Positions 1-8,130 of a stretch of 53,512 nucleotides of DNA are shown piece by piece; position 1 is the stretch's first letter, and each line of letters begins with the position of its first letter. Location: positions 1 through 53,512 of the forward strand of contig SCUU01000017.1 in the NCBI GenBank assembly GCA_004297065.1, read 5' to 3'. The position numbers were made by a program, and so were the translations under genes. Origin of the DNA: Gallionellaceae bacterium (lineage in GTDB: Bacteria > Pseudomonadota > Gammaproteobacteria > Burkholderiales > Gallionellaceae). The notes below the pieces were generated by a model that saw nothing but the letters and a program-made list of their open reading frames with translations, was not told the origin of the DNA and did not search any database.

Positions 1-151
1 CTTCCGCAGTCAGGGGAGGAGCCGAACCTGCTCTCCCCCTGATTTGTTCCCTCCTGACAAGGGGGTATGGGGGGTTAGGGGAGTTGGAGGGGGTTTTGAG
101 CCCAATGGATTATCTGGGTTAAACCTAGCGCAAAATCAAAACTGTTGAGCC
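1..151. other. Intergenic leader upstream of ftsE with G-run repeat
   Basis: No gene is visible. Positions about 20-115 are rich in runs of C and then G (CTCCCCCTG, CAAGGGGGT, GGGGGGTTAGGGGAG). They resemble the G/C-run intergenic elements seen at 7.2, 12.1, 46.9 and 50.0 kb, but this copy is less cleanly palindromic. In many bacteria ftsY lies upstream of ftsE, but it is not in this window. No convincing promoter was found. Confidence 0.4.
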
Positions 152-805
152 ATGATTAAATTCAACCAGGTTTACAAACGCTATCCCGGCGGGCACGAAG
201 CGCTGAGAAATCTGAGCTTCGATGTCGCCGAAGGCGAGATGGTGTTCCTCACCGGGCACTCCGGCGCGGGGAAAAGCACGCTGCTCAAGCTCATTGCCGC
301 CATCGAGCACCCCAACAGCGGCAGCGTGCTCGTCAAGGGACAGAACATCAAGTCGCTCAAGAGCGGCGCCCTGCCTTACCTGCGCCGCAATTTGGGTCTG
401 ATCTTTCAGGACCACAAATTGCTGTTCGACCGCAGCGCTTTCGACAACGTGATGTTGCCACTGCGAATCTGCGGCTTCGACCATCGCGAGAGCGCCAAGC
501 GCGTGCGTGCCGCATTGGACAAAGTCGGGCTGCTCAAGCGCGAGAAAGCCAATCCCATCGCTTTGTCGGGCGGCGAGCAACAGCGCCTGTGCATCGCGCG
601 CGCCATTGTCAATCGCCCCTCCATCCTGCTGGCCGACGAACCGACCGGCAATCTCGACACGGAGTATTCCGGCGAGATCATGAACATCTTCAAATCGTTC
701 CACCAGGTCGGCGTGACGCTGCTCATTTCCACCCACGATGAAGGCATTCTGCGCCAATTCCCGGCACGCGCGCTGGCGCTGAAACACGGCGAGCTGCAAA
801 CATGA
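152..805 (+). CDS. ftsE: Cell division ATP-binding protein FtsE
   Basis: ABC-type ATPase of 217 residues, normal length for FtsE. Walker [10 protein letters not shown] lies at residues 35-43, followed by a Q-loop (LIFQDHK), the signature LSGGEQQR near residue 138 and Walker [12 protein letters not shown]. FtsE pairs with the membrane protein FtsX at the division septum, where it controls periplasmic murein hydrolases. The gene overlaps ftsX by four bases, which implies translational coupling. The start ATG directly precedes the typical FtsE opening ([14 protein letters not shown]). Confidence 0.96.
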   Translation: MIKFNQVYKRYPGGHEALRNLSFDVAEGEMVFLTGHSGAGKSTLLKLIAAIEHPNSGSVLVKGQNIKSLKSGALPYLRRNLGLIFQDHKLLFDRSAFDNVMLPLRICGFDHRESAKRVRAALDKVGLLKREKANPIALSGGEQQRLCIARAIVNRPSILLADEPTGNLDTEYSGEIMNIFKSFHQVGVTLLISTHDEGILRQFPARALALKHGELQT

Positions 806-1710
806 AAAACGCGACCATCCAGCATTTTCAGGTGCTCCGCTTCACCGTACAGCGATTGCTGCATACGCCCGTCGCCACCCTGCTCAACATTCTGGTCGTC
901 GGTATCGCGCTGAGCTTACCCGTGGGTGGTTATGTGCTGCTGAAGAACATGCAGGGGCTGGCGGAACAAATGGCGGGAACGCCCCAGATCAGCGCATTCC
1001 TCGCCATGGGAACCACTCAGGATGAAATTGCGCGCATCGGCAAACAACTCAAAGAACACGGCGCGGTAGACCATATCGAATTCGTGCCGCGCGATCTGGC
1101 GTTGAAACAACTGCAACTGAGCACAGGCTTGGCGGATGTGGTCGGCGGACTCGCGCAAAATCCGTTGCCGGATGCTTTCATCATCTACCCCGTCGCCATG
1201 GATGCGCAAAGGCTGGAACTCCTGCGCGACGACCTGAAGTCATGGCCCAAATTCGAGCATGTACAACTGGATTCGGCGTGGGCTCACAAACTGGAAGCTT
1301 TGCTCAAATTCGGTCGGCTGGCCGTATTGATATTGGCGGCCATGCTCAGCTTTGCTCTGGTTGCCATCACGTTTAACACCATACGTCTGCAAATTTTGAC
1401 CCAGCGCGACGAGATCGAGGTCTCCAAACTGATCGGGGCGACCCACGGTTTCATCCGCCGCCCGTTCTTGTATTTCGGGCTCGTGCAGGGGTTGCTGGGC
1501 GGCGCTGCGGCCTGGCTTATCATCGCCACCAGCCTGCTGCTGTTGAATTACAGCCTTGCCGGGCTGGCGCAACTGTATGCCAGCAGTTTCAGCCTCCGGC
1601 ATCTTTCCTTGGGCGACAGCCTGACATTGCTCGGATTCTCGGCTTATTTGGGCTGGCTGGGCGCATGGCTATCCGTTTCGCAACACCTCTGGCAAATCGA
1701 ACCCAAATAA
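802..1710 (+). CDS. ftsX: Cell division protein FtsX
   Basis: Membrane partner of FtsE, 302 residues. A first transmembrane segment (about residues 20-45) is followed by a periplasmic domain of roughly 115 residues, then three more hydrophobic segments near 170-195, 220-245 and 270-290. This is the standard four-helix FtsX topology. The C-terminal part carries the conserved sequence [19 protein letters not shown], typical of FtsX/MacB-type permeases. The start overlaps the ftsE stop. FtsX relays ATP hydrolysis by FtsE to cell-wall hydrolases during division. Confidence 0.95.
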   Translation: MKNATIQHFQVLRFTVQRLLHTPVATLLNILVVGIALSLPVGGYVLLKNMQGLAEQMAGTPQISAFLAMGTTQDEIARIGKQLKEHGAVDHIEFVPRDLALKQLQLSTGLADVVGGLAQNPLPDAFIIYPVAMDAQRLELLRDDLKSWPKFEHVQLDSAWAHKLEALLKFGRLAVLILAAMLSFALVAITFNTIRLQILTQRDEIEVSKLIGATHGFIRRPFLYFGLVQGLLGGAAAWLIIATSLLLLNYSLAGLAQLYASSFSLRHLSLGDSLTLLGFSAYLGWLGAWLSVSQHLWQIEPK

Positions 1711-1725
1711 GCCCAAAATCAGCTT

Positions 1726-1752
1726 CTAGCACTCCGACAATGCGAGTGCTAG
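1726..1752 (+). promoter_or_regulatory. CIRCE operator (HrcA-binding site) upstream of rpoH
   Basis: A perfect inverted repeat CTAGCACTC - nine bases - GAGTGCTAG. It matches the CIRCE consensus TTAGCACTC-N9-GAGTGCTAA except at the outermost base of each arm, and those two changes compensate each other. It ends 24 bases before the rpoH start codon. CIRCE is the operator of the heat-shock repressor HrcA. The placement implies that HrcA represses rpoH, linking the two heat-shock circuits. Confidence 0.9.
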
Positions 1753-1776
1753 AATGAAATAAAGGAGGGACATATC

Positions 1777-2634
1777 ATGAGTTATAGCCTGTCATTACCG
1801 ATGCCGTCCGCTGTGGGCAGCATTGATAGTTATGTCGCGTCGGTCAAGAATCTCCCTGTATTGACGCGGGAGGAAGAGTTGGAGTTGGCGACGCGATTCC
1901 GCCGCGACAACGACTTGGATGCGGCGCGCGCGCTGGTGTTATCCCATCTGCGCGTAGTGGTGAGCGTCGCGCGCGGATATTCGGGCTACGGATTGCCGCA
2001 AGCCGATTTGATCCAGGAGGGGAACATCGGCCTGATGAAGGCCGTGAAGCGCTACGACCCGGAGCGCGGCGTGCGCTTGGTGTCGTTCGCGTTGCATTGG
2101 ATACGCGCTGAAATTCACGAGTACATTTTGCGCAACTGGCGCCTGGTAAAAATCGCCACCACGAAGGCGCAACGCAAGTTGTTTTTCAATCTGCGCAGTA
2201 TGAAACAAGGGCTGGATACCCTGAAACCGCAAGAGGTTTCGCGTATCGCCCAGGAGTTAAATGTGAGCGAACGTGACGTGGTGGAAATGGAAACCCGTTT
2301 TGGCAACCACGAAATGGCACTGGAGGCGGAAGCGGGGGATGATGAGCGGAATTTCGCACCGATCGCCTATTTGGCAGACGATTCGGAAAATGAGCCAGAT
2401 CGGGTGCTGGAGCGCGCCGAATATGAAAAACGGGAGAGCGAAGGACTGAAACAAGCACTGGACAGCTTGGACGAGCGCAGCCGCCGTATCATCGAAGCGC
2501 GCTGGCTGAACAGCGACAGCACCGCGACGTTGCACGATCTTGCCGCCGAATTCAACGTTTCCGCCGAGCGTATTCGCCAGATCGAGCAAAAAGCCATGGG
2601 CAAGATGCATGCCGCCATGACCGCGATGGCATAA
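1777..2634 (+). CDS. rpoH: RNA polymerase heat-shock sigma factor RpoH (sigma-32)
   Basis: Sigma-70 family protein of 285 residues. Region 2 (about 50-120) includes DLIQEGNIGLMKAVKRYDPERG and FALHWIRAEIHEYI. The RpoH box QRKLFFNLR is at residues 132-140 and distinguishes sigma-32 from other sigma factors. Region 4 with its helix-turn-helix lies near 220-280 (ERIRQIEQKAM). RpoH directs RNA polymerase to heat-shock promoters and is degraded by FtsH. A strong ribosome-binding site AAGGAGGG precedes the ATG by seven bases, and a perfect CIRCE lies just upstream. A hairpin terminator follows. Confidence 0.97.
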   Translation: MSYSLSLPMPSAVGSIDSYVASVKNLPVLTREEELELATRFRRDNDLDAARALVLSHLRVVVSVARGYSGYGLPQADLIQEGNIGLMKAVKRYDPERGVRLVSFALHWIRAEIHEYILRNWRLVKIATTKAQRKLFFNLRSMKQGLDTLKPQEVSRIAQELNVSERDVVEMETRFGNHEMALEAEAGDDERNFAPIAYLADDSENEPDRVLERAEYEKRESEGLKQALDSLDERSRRIIEARWLNSDSTATLHDLAAEFNVSAERIRQIEQKAMGKMHAAMTAMA

Positions 2635-2653
2635 CCCTTTCTGGGTAAAGCAG

Positions 2654-2684
2654 AAAAGCTGTGGGGTCGCCACGGCTTTTTTTA
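2654..2684. terminator. Bidirectional terminator between rpoH and sspB
   Basis: An imperfect hairpin (AGCTGTGG / CCACGGCT, with one G-T pair) is preceded by AAAA and followed by TTTTTTT. It lies between the convergent rpoH and sspB stop codons and overlaps the sspB stop. The T run serves the plus strand best; the A run upstream could serve the minus strand. Confidence 0.8.
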
Positions 2685-3101
2685 TTTCACCACCCTGAGC
2701 TTCGGCTTACCTTGCGGCACCGGACTGTCAGGTGGCTCGTCGCTTCCGCCTGTTTGGCCGTCAACAGCGTCACTCAACAGAGGAGATGAATTCTGCCCCT
2801 GAAACACCAGACCTTGTCCATTCTCTTTGGCAAAAATTCCCATCACCGCCGCGACAGGAACCATGATCTGGTGAGACACGCCGCCAAAGCGTCCGCTGCA
2901 ACTGATGTCTTCATTACCCATGTGCAGATTTCTGACCGCGTCCACGCTGATGTTCAAGACGATCTTGCCGTCTTTCACATAGCCCATCGGCACCTGCGTG
3001 TGCTCATCCACCTGCACTGCAAGATACGGCGTCAAACCGCTATCGGCACACCAATCGTGAATCGCACGAATCAAATAGGGCTTGGTGGAAAGGTCGCTCA
3101 C
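2682..3101 (-). CDS. sspB: ClpXP specificity-enhancing factor SspB
   Basis: 139 residues. The folded peptide-binding domain spans about 1-105, with the family sequence TKPYLIRAIHDWCADSGLTP at the start and NISVDAVRNL and ARFGGVSHQIMVPV-like strands following. A flexible Pro/Gly/Ser-rich linker (about 106-130) ends in PKLRVVK, the ClpX-binding XB tail. SspB delivers ssrA-tagged and other substrates to ClpXP. It overlaps the end of sspA, so the two are co-transcribed as usual. The C-terminal tail is intact, so adaptor function is likely. Confidence 0.96.
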   Translation of the reverse strand: MSDLSTKPYLIRAIHDWCADSGLTPYLAVQVDEHTQVPMGYVKDGKIVLNISVDAVRNLHMGNEDISCSGRFGGVSHQIMVPVAAVMGIFAKENGQGLVFQGQNSSPLLSDAVDGQTGGSDEPPDSPVPQGKPKLRVVK

Positions 3102-3697
3102 TTACGCATCGCTTTTTCGGACGGCGTCATCGCCTCGCTGTAGGCCGGACGCGAAAACAAACGTTCCGCATACTTCATTAACGGGACAGCTTCTTTGTCA
3201 AGCTGGATACCGTAATGATCCAGGCGCCACAACAATGGAGCAATCGCCACATCCAGCATGGAGAACTCGTCGCCCAGCATGTATTTCTGTTTGGTGAACA
3301 CAGGTGCAATCTGCGTCAAGTTTTCGCGGACAGCGACCCTGGCCTTCTCCACTGTCTTCGCCACACCGCTTTCCAGCGCGTCGATATGGCAAAACAGTTC
3401 CTGTTCAAAACGATGCAGGAACAAACGCGCGCGCGCGCGCATCACCGGGTCTGCAGGCATCAGCTGCGGATGAGGAAAACGCTCGTCGATATACTCATTG
3501 ATGATGTTCGCCTCGTACAAAATCAAATCGCGCTCGACCAGTACCGGCACTTTGTTGTACGGATTCATCACCGCGAGGTCTTCCGGCTTGTTGAATACAT
3601 CCACATCAATCACCTGGAAATCCATGCCTTTTTCGAACAGCACAATTCGACAGCGATGGCTGTAGGGGCAAACTGTTCCAGAATAAAGTGTCATCAT
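3098..3697 (-). CDS. sspA: Stringent starvation protein A (glutathione S-transferase fold)
   Basis: About 200 residues with an N-terminal thioredoxin-like domain (TLYSGTVCPYSHRCRIVL; NKVPVLVERDLILYEANIINEYIDE) and a C-terminal all-helical GST domain. SspA is an RNA polymerase-associated regulator without normal GST catalysis. The start is placed at ATG 3697; a TTG at 3709 overlapping the actF stop is also possible, but an AAAGG about 12 bases upstream suits the ATG. In betaproteobacteria sspA normally follows petABC; here it follows the ACIII operon. An alternating CG tract (about 3426-3440) encodes Arg-Ala-Arg-Ala-Arg. Confidence 0.93.
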   Translation of the reverse strand: MMTLYSGTVCPYSHRCRIVLFEKGMDFQVIDVDVFNKPEDLAVMNPYNKVPVLVERDLILYEANIINEYIDERFPHPQLMPADPVMRARARLFLHRFEQELFCHIDALESGVAKTVEKARVAVRENLTQIAPVFTKQKYMLGDEFSMLDVAIAPLLWRLDHYGIQLDKEAVPLMKYAERLFSRPAYSEAMTPSEKAMRK

Positions 3698-3705
3698 AGC
3701 GCGGC

Positions 3706-4722
3706 TCAACCTTTTATCAGGTTGCCGCGACGCATCGCCCCACCGACCAATTTATAACCCGCAAAAGCAACTGCCGCAGAAACCACGACACCCCACAACA
3801 CAGGTATCGTACCGGTACCGTTGATGCCCGCGACCCAGACGTATCTCTCGCAAATCGTACCGGCAATAATCCCGCCGGCAACGCCCAAAATGACAGCGGG
3901 CGAATGGCGCGGCCCGGGGAAAGACAAAACGACGAATGGGATAACGAATTTGAGGAACACCATTGCCCACCACAGCACGCTGTAATCGCCGTTTTGCATC
4001 GCCAATACGCGATCCACTTCATCGCCGATATTGCCGTACCAGATGGTGAGGTACTGCGCAAAAAAGGTGTACATCCACAACAGCGTGAAAGCCAGTATCA
4101 TCTGCGCCATATAGTTGTAGATGTAGTCCTTTACCTGATTGACCAGCCTGTCGCGTGTGTTCAGCACGTAAATCCAGATCACCAGGAATGCGAGGAACAT
4201 GCCGAAGTTGCTGATAATAGCCTGCATCCCGTAGATTGCACTGTGCCATGACGGCTTCAGTGTCATCTCGAAATCCCATGCCACCATCGTGCCGTAAAGC
4301 ACATAGAAAAATGGGATCCAAGTCGCGATGTGGTGAAAGCGTGCGGCATCTTCAGCGCTACGCTCACTCACCTCTTGGCGCTTGATAAATATCCAGGACA
4401 GATACATCACGGTCAGCATGCCGATGATTTCCCGCGCGGCCAGTAACGGCAGAGTATACCAACCCGGCATATGCACATCTTCGCCATGCGCCGTGTGGCC
4501 GATCCACGGAAAAGTATGCTCTCCCCCAAGCAACAGGATAATCAACATGACAAACGCCAGCGGAAACAATGCAAACAAAGATACTGCCAAATGGCGCACT
4601 TCGAAGCGCCATTTGGCCCCGACCAGATACAGCACCGAACATAGCGCTACGCCGCTAAATGCGAGGCTCAGCACCACCAGAAAATTGACCGACAAAACCG
4701 CCCAATTGCTATAAGAAATCAT
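3706..4722 (-). CDS. actF: Alternative complex III membrane subunit ActF
   Basis: Polytopic membrane protein, 338 residues, about ten hydrophobic segments, with a His/Trp-rich loop (GGEHTFPWIGHTAHGEDVHMPGW split across residues 65-90) and WDFEMTLKPSWHSAIYG in the middle. These fit ActF, the shorter NrfD/PsrC-like relative in ACIII. It anchors the complex and may contribute to proton handling. It lies last among the act genes, 12 bases after actE, with a good ribosome-binding site (AAGGGGA). Its stop overlaps a possible TTG start of sspA, so sspAB probably read through from the act promoter. Confidence 0.9.
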   Translation of the reverse strand: MISYSNWAVLSVNFLVVLSLAFSGVALCSVLYLVGAKWRFEVRHLAVSLFALFPLAFVMLIILLLGGEHTFPWIGHTAHGEDVHMPGWYTLPLLAAREIIGMLTVMYLSWIFIKRQEVSERSAEDAARFHHIATWIPFFYVLYGTMVAWDFEMTLKPSWHSAIYGMQAIISNFGMFLAFLVIWIYVLNTRDRLVNQVKDYIYNYMAQMILAFTLLWMYTFFAQYLTIWYGNIGDEVDRVLAMQNGDYSVLWWAMVFLKFVIPFVVLSFPGPRHSPAVILGVAGGIIAGTICERYVWVAGINGTGTIPVLWGVVVSAAVAFAGYKLVGGAMRRGNLIKG

Positions 4723-4734
4723 TCCGTCGTCCCC

Positions 4735-5268
4735 TTATTTCTTGGCTACAGGCGCAATAGCTTGTGCATTTTGCACAACTTTGCGCACATAGTTGACCAC
4801 GTGCCAACGCTCGGTCGGAGACAGGTCGTTGCCGTATGTCGGCATGACCGCTCCGCCGAATGTCAGATAACCCCAGATGAAACCATCGCTACGCTGACGC
4901 GTTTGTTCGGCAGACAAGTCGTAAGGACGCAATGCCAGTTTCGCGCCAACCAGTCCATCGCCTGTACCTGCCTTGCCGTGGCAAGGAACACAGTAGATCT
5001 CAAACAGGCGCGCTCCTTGGGCGACAGATTTGTCGTCAGCCGCTACCGGATTCTTCAGTTTGTCAGCGGCAGCGGCATCCTTCACGATGGTTATCGTTCC
5101 TGGAACCGGCATCGAACGTTTGGGAAACAGCCGCATACCGGGGTGGGTCGGATCTGCGCTTTCCTGGGGTTTGGTACTGACCTGGTTAGCCATATCCTGA
5201 GACCACGGCCACGCTTGTGCCAGGGCCGGGGTTAACAACAATACAATTGCTAAGGATAGTTTTTTCAT
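4735..5268 (-). CDS. actE: Alternative complex III mono-haem cytochrome c subunit ActE
   Basis: 177 residues with a signal peptide (MKKLSLAIVLLLTPALAQA, cleavage about residue 19). A single haem-attachment motif CVPCH lies near residue 93, and a candidate Met ligand near 138 is within GGAVMPTYGNDLSPTERWHVVNYVR, a classic cytochrome c C-terminal region (given here in outline). ActE is the mono-haem electron-exit subunit of ACIII on the periplasmic side. The start codon overlaps the actD stop (ATGA), showing translational coupling. Confidence 0.93.
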   Translation of the reverse strand: MKKLSLAIVLLLTPALAQAWPWSQDMANQVSTKPQESADPTHPGMRLFPKRSMPVPGTITIVKDAAAADKLKNPVAADDKSVAQGARLFEIYCVPCHGKAGTGDGLVGAKLALRPYDLSAEQTRQRSDGFIWGYLTFGGAVMPTYGNDLSPTERWHVVNYVRKVVQNAQAIAPVAKK

Positions 5269-5792
5269 TTCCCCGCCTCTTCCTGAATCTCCAACGCTTG
5301 ATGCTTGGTAAATATTGCCTTGATGGCCGCCGCAGCGGACTGATCGACTTTAACCAGCAGGCCGATCTGATCTTCCGAAACTTTGGCGCTATACAACGGC
5401 GAACGTTTCGCCGGCAATCCCGCACAGACCAGGAATCCCAGCACCGAAATAAACACGCCGCCCAGAATAAACATCTCGTAAGTCAGCACAAAATTGGGGG
5501 GGAAAGGAACGATAGGCTTGCCCCCTTTCATTTGCGCAAAGAAATTGGCCTGCGCACCGGAAATCAGGAAGAACCCCAGCAGTCCACCCAACGTTGCCCC
5601 CCCCAAGGTAAACCATTGCACGTTCGCGGAACGATGACCCAACACCTCTTCCACTTCATGGTGCTCGATAGGCGACTTCATGACCAAGTCGTCAAAATTA
5701 AAGCCCTTGATTGTCGATGAGCGCAATTCCGCAATCGCAGCTTCGACCTCATCGAAATTGCTGAACAGGGCCAGTATGTGGTGTTGGCTCAT
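5265..5792 (-). CDS. actD: Alternative complex III subunit ActD
   Basis: 175 residues. An N-terminal soluble segment begins with ILALFSNFDEVEAAIAELR, the DUF3341 pattern. Two transmembrane helices follow near 82-102 and 122-145, and a C-terminal soluble tail contains EDQIGLLVKVD. ActD is a structural membrane subunit of ACIII without cofactors. It overlaps both actC and actE by a few bases, as in tightly coupled complexes. Confidence 0.92.
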   Translation of the reverse strand: MSQHHILALFSNFDEVEAAIAELRSSTIKGFNFDDLVMKSPIEHHEVEEVLGHRSANVQWFTLGGATLGGLLGFFLISGAQANFFAQMKGGKPIVPFPPNFVLTYEMFILGGVFISVLGFLVCAGLPAKRSPLYSAKVSEDQIGLLVKVDQSAAAAIKAIFTKHQALEIQEEAGK

Positions 5793-7162
5793 CAGTACGC
5801 TCCCTTCTCTTCTGCAAACTCGTTTTTCTTCGACGCCAGACTACGGTGATAGACCATCTCCTTGACCTCGTACATAGAGACCGAGGGGAACACTTTGCAG
5901 AACACCATAAACAACATGGCGAACCAACCAAAGCTACCGAACACGATACCCCACGCAATCAAGCTAGGCCATTGGTTGTGATCCCATGTCCACGGGTAGT
6001 AGCCGTGCGAGAAGGTCGGCGCCACGATCATCCAGCGCTCCAGCCACATCCCCAGATTCAGCAGTAGCGACACCGCGAACAGTACCGGGATATTGGTCTG
6101 GAAACGCTTGAACGCCAAGGTCAACGGCACGACAGAGCCGCAGAAGATCATCGTCCACCAGAACGGCGCAAAAGGGCCGGTCGCTTTCTGGATCAGCACA
6201 TCTTTGGACGCTTGGTCATGGCTATACCACACCGAAGCGAACTCGACCGCGTTCAGATAGGTCCACACCATGGAGATCGCAAATGTCAAACGAACGACCT
6301 TCTTCAAGATTGGCAAGGTCATGTATTCCTCGAACTTGAACACATAACGCAGGATGATGAACAGCGTGATGATGGCCGCACAACCCGAATACAAGGCACC
6401 CGCCACGAAATACGGTGGGAACGAAGTCACGTGCCAGCCCGGCTGTTGCGACATGGCGAAGTCGGAAGCCACGATGGAATGCACCGACACCGCCAGGGGA
6501 ATCAGGAAGCACGCCACGGTCAGATAGGTCACGCGGAAGTTGCGCCATTGGCGATCCGTGCCTTCCCAACCCAAAGAGAGAATGGTGTACAACTTTTTGC
6601 GCCAACCAGGATGCATGTGGTCGCGGCAAATCGCCAGGTCGGGGATCATCCCGACAAACAGGAAGATCACCGACGAGCTGAAGTAGGTGAAGATCGCCAT
6701 CGCATCCCACAGCAGCGGGGACTGGAAGTTAGGCCACAGACCGCGTTCGTTCGGATAGGGAAGCGAGTAGTAGAACTGCCACACACGTCCCAAATGCACC
6801 AGCACGAACAGACCCGCCGTCATCAATGAGAATGTCGTCATCGCCTCGGCAAAACGGTAAATCGGCTTGCGCCAATCGGCATGCATCAGGTGCAGGATGG
6901 CCGACAACAAGGTGCCGGAGTGGCTCATGCCGATCCAGAAGATGAACGTGGCGATGTACAGCCCCCACACATGCGGGTTGTTCACATTCTCCACGCCCAT
7001 ACCGACGATGTATTGATACACCTCGCAACCTATGCCGACACTGAACGCCAACATGGCGACAAACAGAATCACCCAATACAACCTGCGGGGAGTTTCCATA
7101 CTCTTTAAGACATCCTGGTTGATCTTTGCCCAGGCGATGCTCTCGCTAATATCTTTTTCCAT
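5792..7162 (-). CDS. actC: Alternative complex III quinol-binding membrane subunit ActC (NrfD family)
   Basis: NrfD/PsrC-type polytopic membrane protein of 456 residues with about ten hydrophobic segments. Family signatures include FWIGMSHSGTLLSAILHLMHADWRKP near residues 80-105 and VSVHSIVASDFAMSQQPGWH near 225-245 (both given in outline). ActC holds the quinol site that feeds electrons into ActB/ActA. ATG 7162 is preferred over GTG 7168 because AAGGA lies nine bases upstream of the ATG. It is separated from actB2 by about 110 bases carrying a G/C-run palindrome. Confidence 0.94.
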   Translation of the reverse strand: MEKDISESIAWAKINQDVLKSMETPRRLYWVILFVAMLAFSVGIGCEVYQYIVGMGVENVNNPHVWGLYIATFIFWIGMSHSGTLLSAILHLMHADWRKPIYRFAEAMTTFSLMTAGLFVLVHLGRVWQFYYSLPYPNERGLWPNFQSPLLWDAMAIFTYFSSSVIFLFVGMIPDLAICRDHMHPGWRKKLYTILSLGWEGTDRQWRNFRVTYLTVACFLIPLAVSVHSIVASDFAMSQQPGWHVTSFPPYFVAGALYSGCAAIITLFIILRYVFKFEEYMTLPILKKVVRLTFAISMVWTYLNAVEFASVWYSHDQASKDVLIQKATGPFAPFWWTMIFCGSVVPLTLAFKRFQTNIPVLFAVSLLLNLGMWLERWMIVAPTFSHGYYPWTWDHNQWPSLIAWGIVFGSFGWFAMLFMVFCKVFPSVSMYEVKEMVYHRSLASKKNEFAEEKGAY

Positions 7163-7189
7163 TGTCACTTATCCTTTTACTTGTGCCAA

Positions 7190-7271
7190 AAACACCCTCA
7201 TCCTAACCTTCCCCCAGAGGGGGAAGGCACGATCGCCTCCTCCCCCTTTGGGGGAGGATTGAGGTGGGGGC
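7190..7271. repeat. G/C-run palindromic repeat between actB2 and actC
   Basis: Two adjacent palindromes, CTTCCCCC-AGAG-GGGGGAAG and CCTCCCCC-TTT-GGGGGAGG, are flanked by CACCCTCATCCTAAC on the left and GGATTGAGGTGGGGG on the right. The same building blocks occur at 46.86-46.96 kb and inside hisH. It sits within the act operon, so it would be transcribed and could form strong RNA hairpins that set the relative levels of the upstream and downstream subunits. Confidence 0.8.
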
Positions 7272-7272
7272 T

Positions 7273-8127
7273 CTATACCGCGCTCTCGCGCACCCGCTCC
7301 AGATACATCACCGACGGATACGGGCGAAGTTCTTCCAGAATGCGATAACCGCGCAACTCGGAGCCCCCTTCTTGCGCATCCTTGGCTTGCACTTCTTTGG
7401 CCAACTCGACTTGCTGATGCGCCCATTGCTTGTGCACCCTGGATTCGGGATCGACCAGATTGCCGAACGAGATCGCATCGGTCGGGCATGCTTGCTGGCA
7501 GGCTGTCTGCACTTCGCCATCGCGCACCAGACGTCCTTCGTTACGCGCCGTGTCCTTGGCCGCAGTCAGCCGCTGCACGCAGAAAGTACATTTCTCCATC
7601 ACACCCTTGCTGCGTACCGTGACATCCGGGTTAAGTTGCTGCTTCATCTCTGCTGGCCATGCGTCTTCTTGTGTCGGATAGTCATACCAGTTGAAGTAGC
7701 GAACCTTGAACGGGCAGTTGGCCGAGCAGTAACGCGAACCGATACAGCGGTTGTAAACCTGCGAGTTCAGGCCGTCGGCGGTGTGGTTGGTGGCGCCCAC
7801 CGGACACACGGTCTCGCACGGGGCAGCTTCGCATTGTTGGCACATCATCGGCAGGAACTGCGCGCCCTGGTCAGGAAATTCGCGCCCGTCCTCATCCCAG
7901 TACCGCTCGATGCGCATCCAGTGCATCGCGTGGCCGTGGCCGTATCTTTCCTTGCCGACCACCGCAAGATTGTTTTCCGCATAACACGCCACGCTGCATG
8001 CGTTGCAGCCGCTGCAAGCATCGAGGTCAATCGCCATCGCCCACTTGTATTCCTCGTGCGGCTTGTCATCCACCGGATGGCCGTGGCGGAACTGCGACCA
8101 GTTTTCTAACAGATTGGTAACGGACAC
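7273..8127 (-). CDS. actB2: Alternative complex III iron-sulfur subunit ActB2
   Basis: 284 residues with ferredoxin-type domains. Cysteine groups are CSGCNACSVAC near residue 38, CQQCEAAPCETVCP near 97, CIGSRYCSANCP near 127, and CTFC ... CQQACP in the 180-215 range. This is enough for about four iron-sulfur clusters, as in the C-terminal half of fused ActB. It wires ActC-bound quinol to the haems of ActA. Here it is a separate gene, three bases after actB1, whereas in many bacteria both halves form one ActB chain. Confidence 0.93.
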   Translation of the reverse strand: MSVTNLLENWSQFRHGHPVDDKPHEEYKWAMAIDLDACSGCNACSVACYAENNLAVVGKERYGHGHAMHWMRIERYWDEDGREFPDQGAQFLPMMCQQCEAAPCETVCPVGATNHTADGLNSQVYNRCIGSRYCSANCPFKVRYFNWYDYPTQEDAWPAEMKQQLNPDVTVRSKGVMEKCTFCVQRLTAAKDTARNEGRLVRDGEVQTACQQACPTDAISFGNLVDPESRVHKQWAHQQVELAKEVQAKDAQEGGSELRGYRILEELRPYPSVMYLERVRESAV

Positions 8128-8130
8128 TTT

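Noticed and set aside
3426-3440. Alternating CG tract as a Z-DNA regulatory site
   Set aside because: It lies within sspA and encodes a plausible Arg-Ala run; nothing else supports a regulatory role.
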